From Flaccisagitta enflata (lineage: Eukaryota; Chaetognatha; Sagittoidea; Aphragmophora): DNA of 64,000 nt. The first letter of the stretch is position 1; every line of letters begins with the position of its first letter. Under the pieces are notes generated by a model. That model was not told where the DNA came from. It did not search any database and saw only the letters and a list, made by a program, of their open reading frames with translations. A program made the position numbers and the translations under genes. Of the stretch, positions 1 through 10,981 are shown piece by piece. The stretch is taken from NCBI GenBank assembly GCA_965153355.1, contig OZ231126.1, positions 73,160,001 through 73,224,000 on the forward strand. The letters are read 5' to 3'.

Positions 1-16
1 TTCTCTTTTTTTTCAG

Positions 17-436
17 TTACAAACCGCAAATTGAAGAATACAAGCGGATGATCCAGGAAGATAAGGCAGATTGGGATGCCATCATCCAAGCGGCTAAAGA
101 CGAAGGAGCGACCGACTAAATGATCAAGGAGCTGGGGTCATACGAGAGAGAAAATAACGTCTACGACGACATGGCCCAATGGGTAAAATGTGTGCATGTA
201 ATGTTGAACGATGGTGTTTGTTTGTATTCATTCGGAAAATTTATAAATGGGTGACGGGTACCGCTGACCACAATTACATTTACAATCACCTTTTTTTTTT
301 GCAGCTGGCGCATTTATTGTCGACTAATGGTGGAGATCCAAGGGCGATCCTCGCCGTCCTAAACTACATCCTGACCTTCAGTATCAAACGAAAAATCATC
401 ATGGAAGAATCCATGCCGGAGCCGGAACCCGAACCA

Positions 437-504
<68 letters not shown>

Positions 505-1381
505 CGACGACGACGACGACGACGCATCCGGTGGGTCTGACGTCGACCAACACAAAGAGGCACCCAATGGCGCCAATGACGACGTCGAAGGTGGCGATAC
601 TGACGCAAGCGAGGATTCCGACGAAGATGACTCCGACGAAGATGACATCGAAAACAACCATGAATCTGCAAACGCCGGACACGCGGGCGTTGGTTGCGGC
701 GATCGCATCCCACATGCAGCGCCATCTGTAGGTTCTAATGGCGCCATTGGCGCCAATGAGGTTCGATCGGAAACACCCGCAGAAAAGGCAGCTCACCTCC
801 GCGCCGCATTCGAATTGGCCAAGCAGCGCATCAAAGACCGCAAAGATCCCGCCAAACAGGCCAAGGCAAAGATGCAGCAACTTGACAGTCACACCAAGAG
901 ATGTGGGTATGTATATTCTCCTTTTACTCATACAATTTCCCATTTATTATCTATTGGTTATTCAATTTGCCTCTATTTTCCACGTTTTAACCCATATTTC
1001 TCCTCCTTAAATGTTTTAGTGAATTTTTTTTCTATCCTTTTTTCTATCCCTTTCTGTCTTTTTCTCTGTCTTTCAAAGATTCTTCGTGAGCGGGCCGAGC
1101 AATACCGGAAAGTCTCTTCTACTATCCATCCTCACACCGGCGATACAGAAAGCCCTCGTGTCTTTATCGTCGAGAAATTTCTACCTACAAAACGTGTATT
1201 TCACGACTGGTGAGTACCTATTTGTAACTGTTATTGTTACTGTTCATCATAGTTGTTGTTGTTGACGATAGTTGTTGTTGTTGTTTCATATGATGATAGT
1301 TGTTGTTGTTGCTGTTGTTGCTGTTGTTGCTATGTTGTTGTTGTTGTCGAAATGATAGTTGCTGTTGTTGATGATAGTTGC

Positions 1382-1455
<74 letters not shown>

Positions 1456-2105
1456 TTATTGTTACCTTCTTTCTAACTACTTCTATCTACCTTGTTTCTT
1501 TCTTTCTGCCCCTCTCCACCCCATCGTAGATGTTGCGCACTGCGACGAAATGGAACCAAAGCAACTCAAGCCGTCCGACCTCAAACTTATGTTCGAAGGC
1601 GTCAGCGGCGATATTAACGTCAAGCATGGCGCTGGCCGCAGCATCGCCCACGATGTCCCAATTCTATGCTCTTCAAACTTTGACATCAAAAGCTTTGCAG
1701 AGAATCCTGGAGAACTTTCCTGCCTTCTAAATCGATTGTGGTTACTCAAGTTAGTATATAAATAAATACCATCATTGTACATTAGTTAATTAAATGTAAT
1801 TGTTAAAACTATACAAAAATCATTCCGTTGCCAACTTTATTCACATCACACACACAACAGTAATAACACACATTTCTCCATCGTTCCAGGCTGCAATGTC
1901 CCATTTTGTCGCCGGGAGAAAAGTGGGTTGACCTCTCCGATGAAAGAAAGGCCGATATCCGCGAGGACTATGGGGCCTTTGCGAAGAAGATGAATGGTGG
2001 AGAGAGGAGGTGGATGGTGTCCGACCGGATCGTCCTTCGCAAATCGTAGTCGATGGGGCACCTTGCCAAATAACGGGAATGGCGTTCGTGATCTTATGGT
2101 ATATA

Positions 2106-2163
<58 letters not shown>

Positions 2164-3042
2164 CCACATCACTCCAACCCTCGTCCCTCCCAACCCTCTT
2201 ATCCTCTCCCCCAACCCTCTCTATCTCCTCTCTTACCCTCCTCTTTCCCTTTACTCCTCCTCCTCTCTATCTCTTTCTCTACCCCACCTCCTCTCTGCCT
2301 CCTCCTCTCTCTCTTCTCTCTCTCTCCCTTCTCTCCTCTACCCACCTCTACCCAACCTCTTCCCTCCCAACCTCTGATCCTCTCTCCCCAACCTCTATTT
2401 CCCTCCCTTACCTCTTCCCCCCTTACCTCTCCCTCCCCTTCTATCTCTTCTTCTATCCCTCTACCCCTCCCTCTCTGCCTCCCTCCCTCACTCTCTCTCT
2501 ACCCCTCTCCATTTCCCATTTTACCCCCCTCTCCCCATCTCTTCCATTCTCTCCCCCTCATTCCATCCTCCCCCCCTCCTCTCTCACCCCCCCCCATCCC
2601 TCCCCCCCCCCATCCCCTCCCCCTCCCTCTCCCTTTCCATCTCACCCTATTTCTCTCTCTCTCCCTCACTCCCCCCCCCCCCTGCCCTCCATTTTTCCCT
2701 TATGCACAACAATCATTTACAACTAACATTTTCCACGTGATTACAAACATACAAAGCCATGTCAACAGAAGTACTATATTCATTTTTTTTCATTACTGCT
2801 TCTCTCACAGGATCTCAATTTTCAAATCGTTCAACGTATTCCCCGATCTTCCCGAACTTGGGTCAATCCAACCTGTTCTACCCAGGTTCTTCCAAACCAT
2901 GCGTGTCAACGCATGCGTGAAGGCCGATGCCGCGAAAGGGAAAAAACGAAAGGCTCCAGACGCGTCGAAGGAAAATGCCCGACCCAAAAGGGGGAGGGGG
3001 CAGTTCCACACACCCTCTCCTGAAAACCCATCATCCGACTAA
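17..3042 (+). CDS. Superfamily 3 helicase (parvovirus NS1-like), six exons
   Basis: Exons 120-182 (open from 17), 305-906, 1079-1209, 1530-1749, 1890-2045 and 2811-3042 join in phase to 468 codons including the stop. All introns are GT-AG. Seen: Walker A GPSNTGKS at the start of exon 3, Walker B-like VAHCDEMEP at the start of exon 4, then the SF3 B' and C region with VKHG, VPILCSSN and a following NRLW arginine. These motifs define SF3 helicases of the parvovirus/bidnavirus type, which unwind DNA for viral replication. Exon 2 inserts about 170 acidic residues, with an Asp run, between the helical bundle and Walker A. The C-terminus has a KKRK...PKRGRG nuclear-localisation-like stretch. The same frame is open from the AG acceptor at 15-16 to a TAA at 117-119, directly followed by ATG 120, so either a new start or a nonsense change. 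No HUH nuclease domain is in the window. The exon 5 donor (gtagtc) is weak. Confidence 0.82.
437..525 (+). repeat. (GAC)n trinucleotide repeat inside the helicase gene
   Basis: Nearly pure GAC repeat with one GAT interruption, in frame in helicase exon 2. It encodes an Asp run of about 30 residues and explains spurious Val- and Arg-rich readings on the other strand. Confidence 0.95.
1248..1451. repeat. (TTG)n microsatellite in helicase intron 3
   Basis: Imperfect then perfect TTG/GTT repeat inside the intron between 1210 and 1529. The pure part runs about 1379-1450. Confidence 0.95.
2107..2700. repeat. (CT)n microsatellite followed by a pyrimidine-rich tract, helicase intron 5
   Basis: A pure CT repeat (about 2107-2160) leads into some 530 bases of CT/CCT/CCC-rich sequence almost free of purines. 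The whole stretch lies in the last intron of the helicase gene. Confidence 0.92.
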
Positions 3043-3540
3043 CGCAGCGATGTTAACGGAATTTCTGTGACAAAAACAAAAACAGTACGTGGTTGTGATT
3101 AGTACAAACTAAAGAGTGGTTGTGATAAACTCGAACTGTGGTTGTAATAAACTCGAATTGAGGTCGTGATAAACTCAACCCGAAGTTGTGAAAAACTGTG
3201 TTGTAAGTTGTGAAAATTGTGCCATTGCAGACTCGTTAATTTTATACACACAGTTACCACAAATCCAAAACACATTTTTTATACAGACCTGAATCTCCCT
3301 TGTTATTGCAGTAACGGTATTTTTTCTTTCGAAGTTGACCATTTTCTCTCAAATTTTTACTGCCTCCTCACTCGTAATTTTTATTCGCTTTCCCATGTAA
3401 TAATCAAAAGTTTCATTATTCTCGCTTAAATTGTTCCAAATCACGTTGTAAAGAAAACCTATGAAATTAAATGAATAAATAGCATTGGTATAAATATTCA
3501 ATAAATAGTCACATTCAACAAATTAAATAACAGCAACCAA
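3043..3540. other. Convergent intergenic spacer with a short degenerate minisatellite
   Basis: This is the space between the 3' ends of the helicase (+) and the polymerase (-). From about 3090 to 3225 a unit of about 25-30 bases containing gttgtgataaactcga recurs four to five times with substitutions. The rest is AT-rich with AATAAA-like words on both strands (for example near 3147 and 3473) that could serve as polyadenylation signals. I saw no Polinton terminus here. Confidence 0.6.
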
Positions 3541-6500
3541 CTACAGCATTAATTTCAACTCATCACAACTCTTGCCAGCAAGATTAACACAGTCAAATGA
3601 TTGATACGCAACGCCCTTTGCATATTTTTTAAAATTGTACGTGTTCACAATAATTAACGCATTTACCGACTTAAAAAGAGCCATGTTGCCAGTAAACTCT
3701 ACAATCATACAAAATCTAGTATCGTTGTTAACAAATTTTCTACAGCATTCCATTGGATTAAAACATGTATCATTTTTAAGTAGAAAATCCATGTACACTT
3801 TCTCGTGATTAGGGCAAAATCCCAAATGTTTGAAATAGGTTTTTTTCCATGTAATATAACCGTTTAGAATCTCCGTGCTCAAATTATCTCTTGGTAAAAA
3901 CGCATCAAATACAAGCGACAAATCACTGTAAACAGTCAGAGACTCGTGAAAATGTTCTGTCTCAAATTTTACTACCACCCCATCAGTGTTGCATCATTGA
4001 AAAACAGCGCCAGTCAGAAATTGTTTCATCCCACATAGATAACGCAGCATAGCCGATACTCCAGTTGCTAAGATACCCAAATGCAAGTGGGAACTGTTGC
4101 TAACAGCACGTCTATTCTTTAGATGCATCAACACCTTGTCCGCAGTTACGCGTGTGCAGTGGGACAAATTTGAGTTTTGGGAATTCAAATGTGCTATGTC
4201 ATCCTCTTTAATCAAAATACTTTTCACGCGTTTAGTACACTTGTAATTAAGACTTCCAACTGCGCGGTTTATTGTGGCCTTAACTAGTTTTGTGAATGTG
4301 CAACTTCCCTCATTGCTCAATGCACTTTTGACAGGACTTCGCAATTTCTCAAATGGGTTTGTCCGTGGGACAGTAAACTCGAATGCTTCATGTATTTTTA
4401 TAACAGTAAAATCCACAAATGAAGGGTTTGTAAGCAATTCATGGAGTAAGCAGGTTGAAACGGTCCTCTTTTCAATGTCAAAACTCTGAACAGGATTCCC
4501 CTGTTTGTCTCGGAAAAAAAAGGGTTTAATTGCCCCTAAAACCTGAGCGCTCTTTGGGCCCAAATTGCACGTAATTGTCACAAACCCATTTAACACTCTT
4601 GTTTTAACCGATTCCACTATTCTGCTTTCAGTTAGGTATGGGTATCTGGAAAGAGGGAACGCAGTATTGCATATCTGCCCCATCATTTTCCCCAATAATT
4701 CACTCTTGTGTGTACCCTTTACTGGTAACTGCCACTGTGCAAAAAAATCACCAACGGTGCGATTCCAGTACTTTAGTATAGTACATTCATAGACTACCAA
4801 TAGTTTAAATCCACAATTTTTTATACTGGTGTTCTTTTCTTTAGTTTGTTCAAACAGATCACGGTATGAGCACCCCTTGCGGAAAAAATGCATAGAATTG
4901 AGATCTTCTCCATCTCGTAAATGCCAAAGAGATGGCTTCGCAAAATTGTAACTATCACTACATTCATCGGCCTTGCAAACGTCACACGATTCACTGTGTC
5001 CGGGGTAGTTTGTCCTAATAAAACTCTTTGGCAAATGACAAACTCCATTGTGTGTTTTAACCGCCTCATCGTCGTCACAGCTACTCTCACCTACACTGTG
5101 GTAGCCACATCCACAGTACTCAGTCACCCACGTTTCACCATTTAACTGAAAGTAACCATCCACTGGTTTTGAGTCAAATTTCATCTCTCTGCTGTTAATA
5201 AGTGAAACAACCGTCGTGTCAAACATTTCCTCTACCAGCCGCAAAAAAAGATTGGCCATCGTCTTCCTACGTCGCGTCCTTTCTGCCACGAACACTCCAT
5301 CTCTTTTCTGCTCTTCATATCTAATCGGTAAGCCAACAGTGAGCCATTTAAAATCATCTGGGTTAGGGCTAGTTAGAATGCTAAAGTAGAATTTACTGTA
5401 GTCACTTGATATCACCGATTTGAAAGAAGCATCCTGCGACACAATGCCACTTTCTTGGAATGAAAGGAGTCCATATCTCACATTTTCGTGGAATGTACGC
5501 TCTTGAAATGCGACAGTTGATGTCATGAACATTTTTTTTCCAGTACATGTCAAATTATTTGCTAAAAGCTGATGGCCGATTTGACCCGGACTTAATCCGG
5601 TGATGTTCAGTCCAAAGTATTCCTCAAATTTCGCAATTACTAAAGACCAATCGATCACATGACTGTCACACGCTTCTGATCCCATGTAGTTGGGTGCAAA
5701 TTCACCCAAATTCAAATATCTCACTGGATTACCCTTTATGTACACACCTTGTAGCATATTTCTTGCAAATCGAATGGCAAAATTATTGCAATCGTTGTCA
5801 TCGCTCAATGTAGAAACAAGTGTATGCATAACAACATTTGACGTCAAGCTGTCACCATGTCCTGTCTGTATGTAACATGCGAATGACGACAAAAACTCAA
5901 CTAGTCCTTGTTTCACCCTCAAGAGGTTTTCCACCTGTATGGGATCACTTTTAATCGTAATGCCGTTACACTCATTCTCAACTGTTTTTAGTAGACCAAA
6001 GTTCTTTGCCATTCTCTCACTGAGTACGATCAATGCAGCTCTGGTGCAATATTTCACTATTATCTGCGTGGCACTCTGTAAATCAGGAGTCACTACAGCC
6101 TTGGTTAAAATGTCCGATCCAAATAAATGAAAATGCATCTTCACACTGATGCCACCATCAACACCCATTTCATTTATAAGAACATGCATGTATTTTGCGT
6201 CACTCTTTAGTCTATTTTCCATACTCAAAGTTTTTTCAATGCTTTTGTGTAGGGAGTAAATCCACTTTTGCTGTGTGCTACCTCCAAACTTTGCCGGTTT
6301 ACAATTGTGTCGCTTTAACTCACAGGCATAACGATAAGACTTTGCGCAGCCCTTACATGTGAATTTATGGGCAAACATAGGCAAATTAGTGATGCACTGT
6401 ATATGATTCCTTCCATCCGTAGAGAGGTATATAGTTTCTGCCCGTCTCTCTTTCGATGCGAATTTTACCTTCAAGCATCTCATCTTAGAGTTAGTGTTCA

Positions 6501-7467
6501 CAAGTCCAAAAAATCCAACCTTTTTCCTTGTTATTTGAGTATTGTCAACAAGCACAATTCCCATTTTTAAGAACTTCTCTAATATAGAGAAGAAAGATGC
6601 GTCAAATCCATGAGCAGTCACTGGATCACTGAAGTAGTCACCTTTAAACTTAGTCGTCCTATACCATTTCAAAAATTGCACCTTTAATCTCTTTGCTAAT
6701 CTTTTATTCACCCTTTTCCGTAAACAGTGCCGCACTATTGGCCGACACTCGTTGTCCAGGGTCACCATTAACGAGAGGGCGTTCCACACACAATCCGTGT
6801 TTCTGTCGCACGTTTCCTTATTGACGCACTCATTGTCACTTAGGTATCGTTGATTGTATGTTTTTCTGGCACCAAAAATAGTATTAGTATTGAGGGTGAT
6901 ATAGAAGTTCACAGAAATTGGGATTAGTTCACCGGAATATTGCTCCTCTAACGTTTCCAACTTTCGGATTAAGGCGTTTTCAACGGAATATGGCGCCACA
7001 ATGTCTTCGATGAACTCATTCAGAGTCGACCAACTGTGTATAGAAAATGCGACGTCCAAACATGCGAAGTTTCCACAAAATGACCACAAAAAATGAGTTG
7101 GTGAGTTAGTGTCATTGGGGTCCAAAATTAGCAACGATATGCTAAAATTGACGCGAACACAAGTCCGTCTTGATGCAAATTGCGTAATTAGCGCCGATTT
7201 CACAAATTGGACGAAGTTTAAATTCTCTCCGAGTAATGATGGCCAATAGTTGCGATAAGAGTCATATTGGACCGGCCGCATGTTTGCCAATCTAACTTGT
7301 ATCTCCGAGCAATAGCGACCAGGAGCCATAATTAATCTAGTCCGCGCATTATGGTAATTATTGCGAAGTGCGTCGTGGATTATTGGGGAGTAATCCCTTG
7401 GAAGCACAGTTTCCATGTCCTGATCATCCCGCACAATGGCGTTTATTTCACTTTCCGTAAATGTCAT
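3541..7467 (-). pseudogene. polB: Protein-primed family B DNA polymerase, split by an in-frame TGA
   Basis: One frame runs from 7467 to 3541 (about 1,308 codons), interrupted only by TGA at 3994-3996. In Polintons this enzyme copies the linear element using a protein primer. Seen: a C2H2-like finger CKGC...HNC (residues 371-389); motif A as DYSKFYF (Asp at residue 689); a VVYECTILKYW block like the WECEW stretch of Polinton polymerases; motif B as KATINRAVG (Lys at residue 1063). Directly after the TGA the frame reads CNTDGVVV, where motif C (YxDTDS) is expected, so the first catalytic Asp would be Asn. Exonuclease motifs also look degenerate (INEMG where DxE is expected). Alternatives are a decayed gene, stop-codon readthrough, or a divergent enzyme. 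The 145-codon piece 3541-3978 is its C-terminal part, not a separate gene. Confidence 0.8.
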
Positions 7468-7653
7468 TTTTAATCGCGTTGTCTACGTCATTTCAATCTG
7501 ATCATCCAATAAAAATTAAAATCATTGCAATATACAAACGAAAACATAAAGAATAAATGTGAATATTCTTCCATTAAATCACAGTAAACATCAATTGTTT
7601 ATATCAGGTAAACGCGCCAATTCAATCCGCGTCACAATAACTCCTCATTTCTA

Positions 7654-7856
7654 CGATGCCACGCGTCTGCGATGCCCGCGTCTGCGATGCCCCGCGTCGG
7701 CGATGCCCCGCGTCGGCGATGCCCCGCGTCGGCGATGCCCCGCGTGTCGACGATGCCTCACACCGACGATGCCTCGCGTCGACGATGCCTCGCGTCGACG
7801 ATGCCTCACGTCGACGATGCCTCGCGTCGACGATGCCTCGTGTCGACGATGCCGCC
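7654..7856. repeat. 15-bp GC-rich minisatellite (cgatgcc/cgcgtc)
   Basis: About 13 tandem copies of a 15-base unit of the type cgatgcctcgcgtcga with C/T and G/A variants. It lies between the polymerase start and the basic-protein gene. It is open in several frames only because the unit length is a multiple of three. It is strikingly CpG-rich compared with its AT-rich flanks. Confidence 0.93.
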
Positions 7857-7898
7857 CCGCGCCCGTATTCACAAATGTTCCAAACAAATCGTCCTTCT

Positions 7899-8268
7899 TT
7901 AAAGGTGAGACTCGAACGCCCTATTCGCCTTTCTTTTCAAATATGCCACTTGGTCGTCGGTCAGAGTATCCAACCTGAAATGCACATAAGTCTTGTAACG
8001 AATTTCACTTTTTTCTCGTTGCATTAACGACGACACCGTTGCCCAAAACGCACCCGTGATTCCTAGGCGCACGCGCCGCTTTAGGCATTGAGTAACCGCG
8101 TCGCCGCTTTCTCTTTCCACCCCCTGATGCCCTCCTCCTTTGCCTCCGCCTCCTTCTCCTCCTCTTTCGCCCCTTCTTTCCCCTCTTCCTGCGCCTCCTA
8201 ACTCTGCGCAACTGTTTCTTCAGACAAGAGACATAACGCCCTTTTGCGTCTCGTTTAACCTTCACCAT
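7899..8268 (-). CDS. Protamine-like Arg/Lys-rich protein (candidate virion core protein)
   Basis: The main ORF is 8268-8005 (87 codons). It starts MVKVKRDAKGRYVSC and is followed by a dense Arg/Lys block (RRRRKRGKKGRKRRRR and more, about residues 20-60). The tail contains PKAARAPRNHG and VLGNGVVV. Composition and size recall the small basic core proteins of adenoviruses (precursors of VII and X/mu), which condense DNA in the virion. VLGN-G loosely resembles an adenovirus-protease site. It sits between the capsid gene and PolB. A possible second exon (about 7977-7899, ending LTDDQVAYLKRKANRAFESHL-stop) follows a TTTCAG acceptor. The intron would be only about 30 bases, so this extension is doubtful. 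Function is inferred from composition only. Confidence 0.55.
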
Positions 8269-8315
8269 TGTTAATCATTCAGTATCTGAAACAAAAATAT
8301 CATACAGGTAAATCA

Positions 8316-10521
8316 TTAACTTTCAACAATATCTCCTTGAACTCCAATTTTTGTAACAACTTTGTCGAATGAAATCAAAAACATCTGTAAATTCTCATTC
8401 AACTTCTTTTTAAACGTCAAATCGACATCAAGAACGAGGGTGGAGGACAAGTTAACAGTTTCCCTTGGGTCCTCTGGAAATAACGTTCTCGGTATGGGCC
8501 CAGGTTCAATACAGATGAGAAACATCTCTGAGAAAAACCTTTCGCGCGACACACTCTTCTCAGCATGGGGTCGAAAAAAATCCACTAAACTCCGATAGAA
8601 AAAATCAATGTGGGGGCTGTCAATGTTGCCCAAATCCGTATTCCTTGTAAACTCATTATGCACGCTTGGCAATCCGTTGCGAGTAACTGATAAACTCTCA
8701 AGCCCAAACGAGTGGAATATCATTCTATTTATGTTGTTTCCCTCATGCCTCTTGTCGCTAACAAAACAAAGAAGTATGACTTCGGGACAGCGAGAAAAAC
8801 TAGAGGCATTTGGGAAATGAAAGATGCGATTCCCTTGGGCCAAACTGTACTCCTGTACCCTTTGGACATTTAAAATTCTTGTCAATCCTTCGCTATTGAT
8901 GAGGTCGTAAAATTGATAGCGAATTCCAGCCTAAAACATATAAATTGCATATAATTACATTTTTGTGACATGGGGCATAGAATTCTTACCCCCCCCCCTC
9001 TCACAAATCAAAACACAGTAGCAACATTATCTATATCTCAATCACCATAATCATACACATGTATCTATGCATATTTTTAGGCACTTATGCGCATTTATAG
9101 GCAGTTATAGGCAATTACAGGCACTCATATAGTCATTTATAGGCACTTACCTCCAAATGCACGTAATTCAAATCTAACCAGATGGATTGGATTTCTATTT
9201 CATAATCATTTTCGTCCTTCGGATCTTTCAATAAAACCTTGGAAACGTCGTTAAGTTTGAGGACAAATTCCACAATTTTTTTCTGAGGATAGAGGCAATC
9301 CAAAACCCTGTCGAATAAAAAAAAAGAAATTATCACACTAACAAAGTCGGATACAACACTGCCCTAGTCGCAGCGCAGGCGAGTGGGCAACAGCAATAAT
9401 TAAATAAACCAACCATACATTCACATTCACAATAATTAGTTTGCTTTCACAATTATTACCAAAATTCATGCAACAGATGCAATGGAATTGCCATTTCCAT
9501 TGGTTCCTCCCCAACCGCAGAGGCCCTAAGCATCCTCGCTCTTTGGTACAGACCCGGATTAAACCGCCTATTCCTGTCACCAAAAAAAAAAAAACAAAGC
9601 ATTGCATTATCATCTTAATTTCCCAACTCACACTCAACCCACCAAAAAATCTACCATCCAACATAGCATGCCGTACCTTTCCATGAGTGCCAATATTTCC
9701 TTTCCGCTTCTTTCAGTATTCCCTTCACCCTTGGCCATCTCAGTAGCAGACATAGCACCGCATCCAGAGCTGCCTACAAAACAAAAAATCATGCCAAATT
9801 ACCACAATGAAATCTACTTTGTTCCATAAACCAATAATAATGTTACAGCAGCAATCAATCAATGTTTAAACAGTACAATTACCAGCCAGTGGATTGTTAT
9901 ACTGGAGACAGTTGCATCGTCCACATCTACAGAAACAGGGCTGAAAAAGGGGACAAAAAAAGAAAAAACAAGTATTACTACACACACATGAAACTCAAAA
10001 CTAAACCCACACAGTGCAAACACAAGCTAACCTACCTCATCCAGGAGGACATCAGTTTCATCAGAAAATGGCGGCAAATTTGCTCTGAAGCCTGAAATAA
10101 CAATATTGTAGCAGTATCAGTCATTATGATATCATCATATTTGTATCAACTTTTATAATCAACTTTCACATTAACTTACCCAGCGAGTAAAAGTGAATCT
10201 CCCGGTAACTTTCTTCGTACAGAAGCATCATTCTAAGGAACTGCACGTACTTTGAAGTCGCGAAGATTTTCAGAAACTCATGTCCTCCAATTATCAAACG
10301 AGCCGATTCGAAAAGCATTACGCCAAAAAACTGTTGACAGCTCACCTATATCAATACAATATTAACCAATTAATTCACGCCCCTTACTTTCTCTATATCG
10401 TCCTATCTCTCTCCCCCCCCCCTTGTATATCATTATGCCTTTCTCAATCTCTCATTCTCCCAATCTCTCCCTCCCTCCCTCCCTCCCTCCCTCCCTCCAT
10501 TTCTTTCTTTCTTTCTTTCTT

Positions 10522-10581
<60 letters not shown>

Positions 10582-10847
10582 CCACATACCTGATCTGTAT
10601 CTTTGAACTTCTCCCCATTCGACTTTTTCACTCTGTATTTCAACCTCAAAAATGAGTTTCGAGGGAATAGTTCCATGGGCACATTTGGCTGTATTTGAAA
10701 GCTGTACCGACTAGCGTCAGTCACAGATTGGCTTGGTGTAACATTTAACCGCGCTTGTCCAGTCACGCCTATTAACGTCTCAGGAACGCGACTGATTATC
10801 GTTGATTGGGGAATATCCAACTTTGACCCCTCTACCAACAGTTCCAT
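8316..10847 (-). CDS. Major capsid protein (hexon-like, F54H12.2-like family), eight exons
   Basis: Exons on the minus strand: 10847-10590, 10345-10180, 10091-10036, 9940-9883, 9773-9677, 9573-9460, 9307-9151 and 8930-8316. All introns have GT-AG ends and 88-244 bases. The phases fit, giving 506 sense codons without a stop. The order of blocks follows the animal proteins named F54H12.2-like, which I take to be Polinton major capsid proteins: N-terminal PNVPMELFPRNSFLRLKYRV, then FFGVMLFESARLIIGG, MAIPLHLLHEFW, IEIQSIWLDLNYVHLEV, and the C-terminal VILLCFVSDKRHEG with MIFHSFGLESLSV. These would be strands of two jelly rolls. Exon 4 adds an unusual Cys cluster (PCFCRCGRCNCLQY). Intron 1 contains CCCT, CTTT and CT repeats. 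A capsid gene cut by seven short introns implies nuclear splicing. Family recall is from memory; intron calls are from the sequence. Confidence 0.75.
10452..10577. repeat. CCCT/CTTT/CT compound microsatellite in capsid intron 1
   Basis: Runs of ccct (about 10468-10498), cttt (about 10500-10526) and ct (10527-10577) lie wholly between the donor at 10589 and the acceptor at 10346 of the capsid gene. Confidence 0.93.
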
Positions 10848-10981
10848 CCTTCTTTCTTTCTTTACTTCAGTGTCAATAATTCACTGTAATCCAATTCAGT
10901 ATTCAATCCTTAATCACTGAAATATCAAATGTCTTTTTTTACAAAACAGCCACAAATTCTCATTTTGCCAGTAATCATATT

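Noticed and set aside
359-943. Long Val-, Ser- or Arg-rich frames antisense to helicase exon 2
   Set aside because: They are shadows of the (GAC)n repeat. The plus-strand exon has helicase motifs and fits splice phases.
2010-2726. Ser/Leu/Pro-rich ORF of 238 codons
   Set aside because: Pyrimidine-rich intron sequence with no domain. Flanked by fitting splice sites of the helicase.
3541-3978. Separate small gene downstream of the polymerase
   Set aside because: It is in the same frame as the polymerase and separated only by a TGA. Its start reads as the motif C region.
7559-8027. ORFs over the 15-bp minisatellite
   Set aside because: Open in several frames purely through periodicity.
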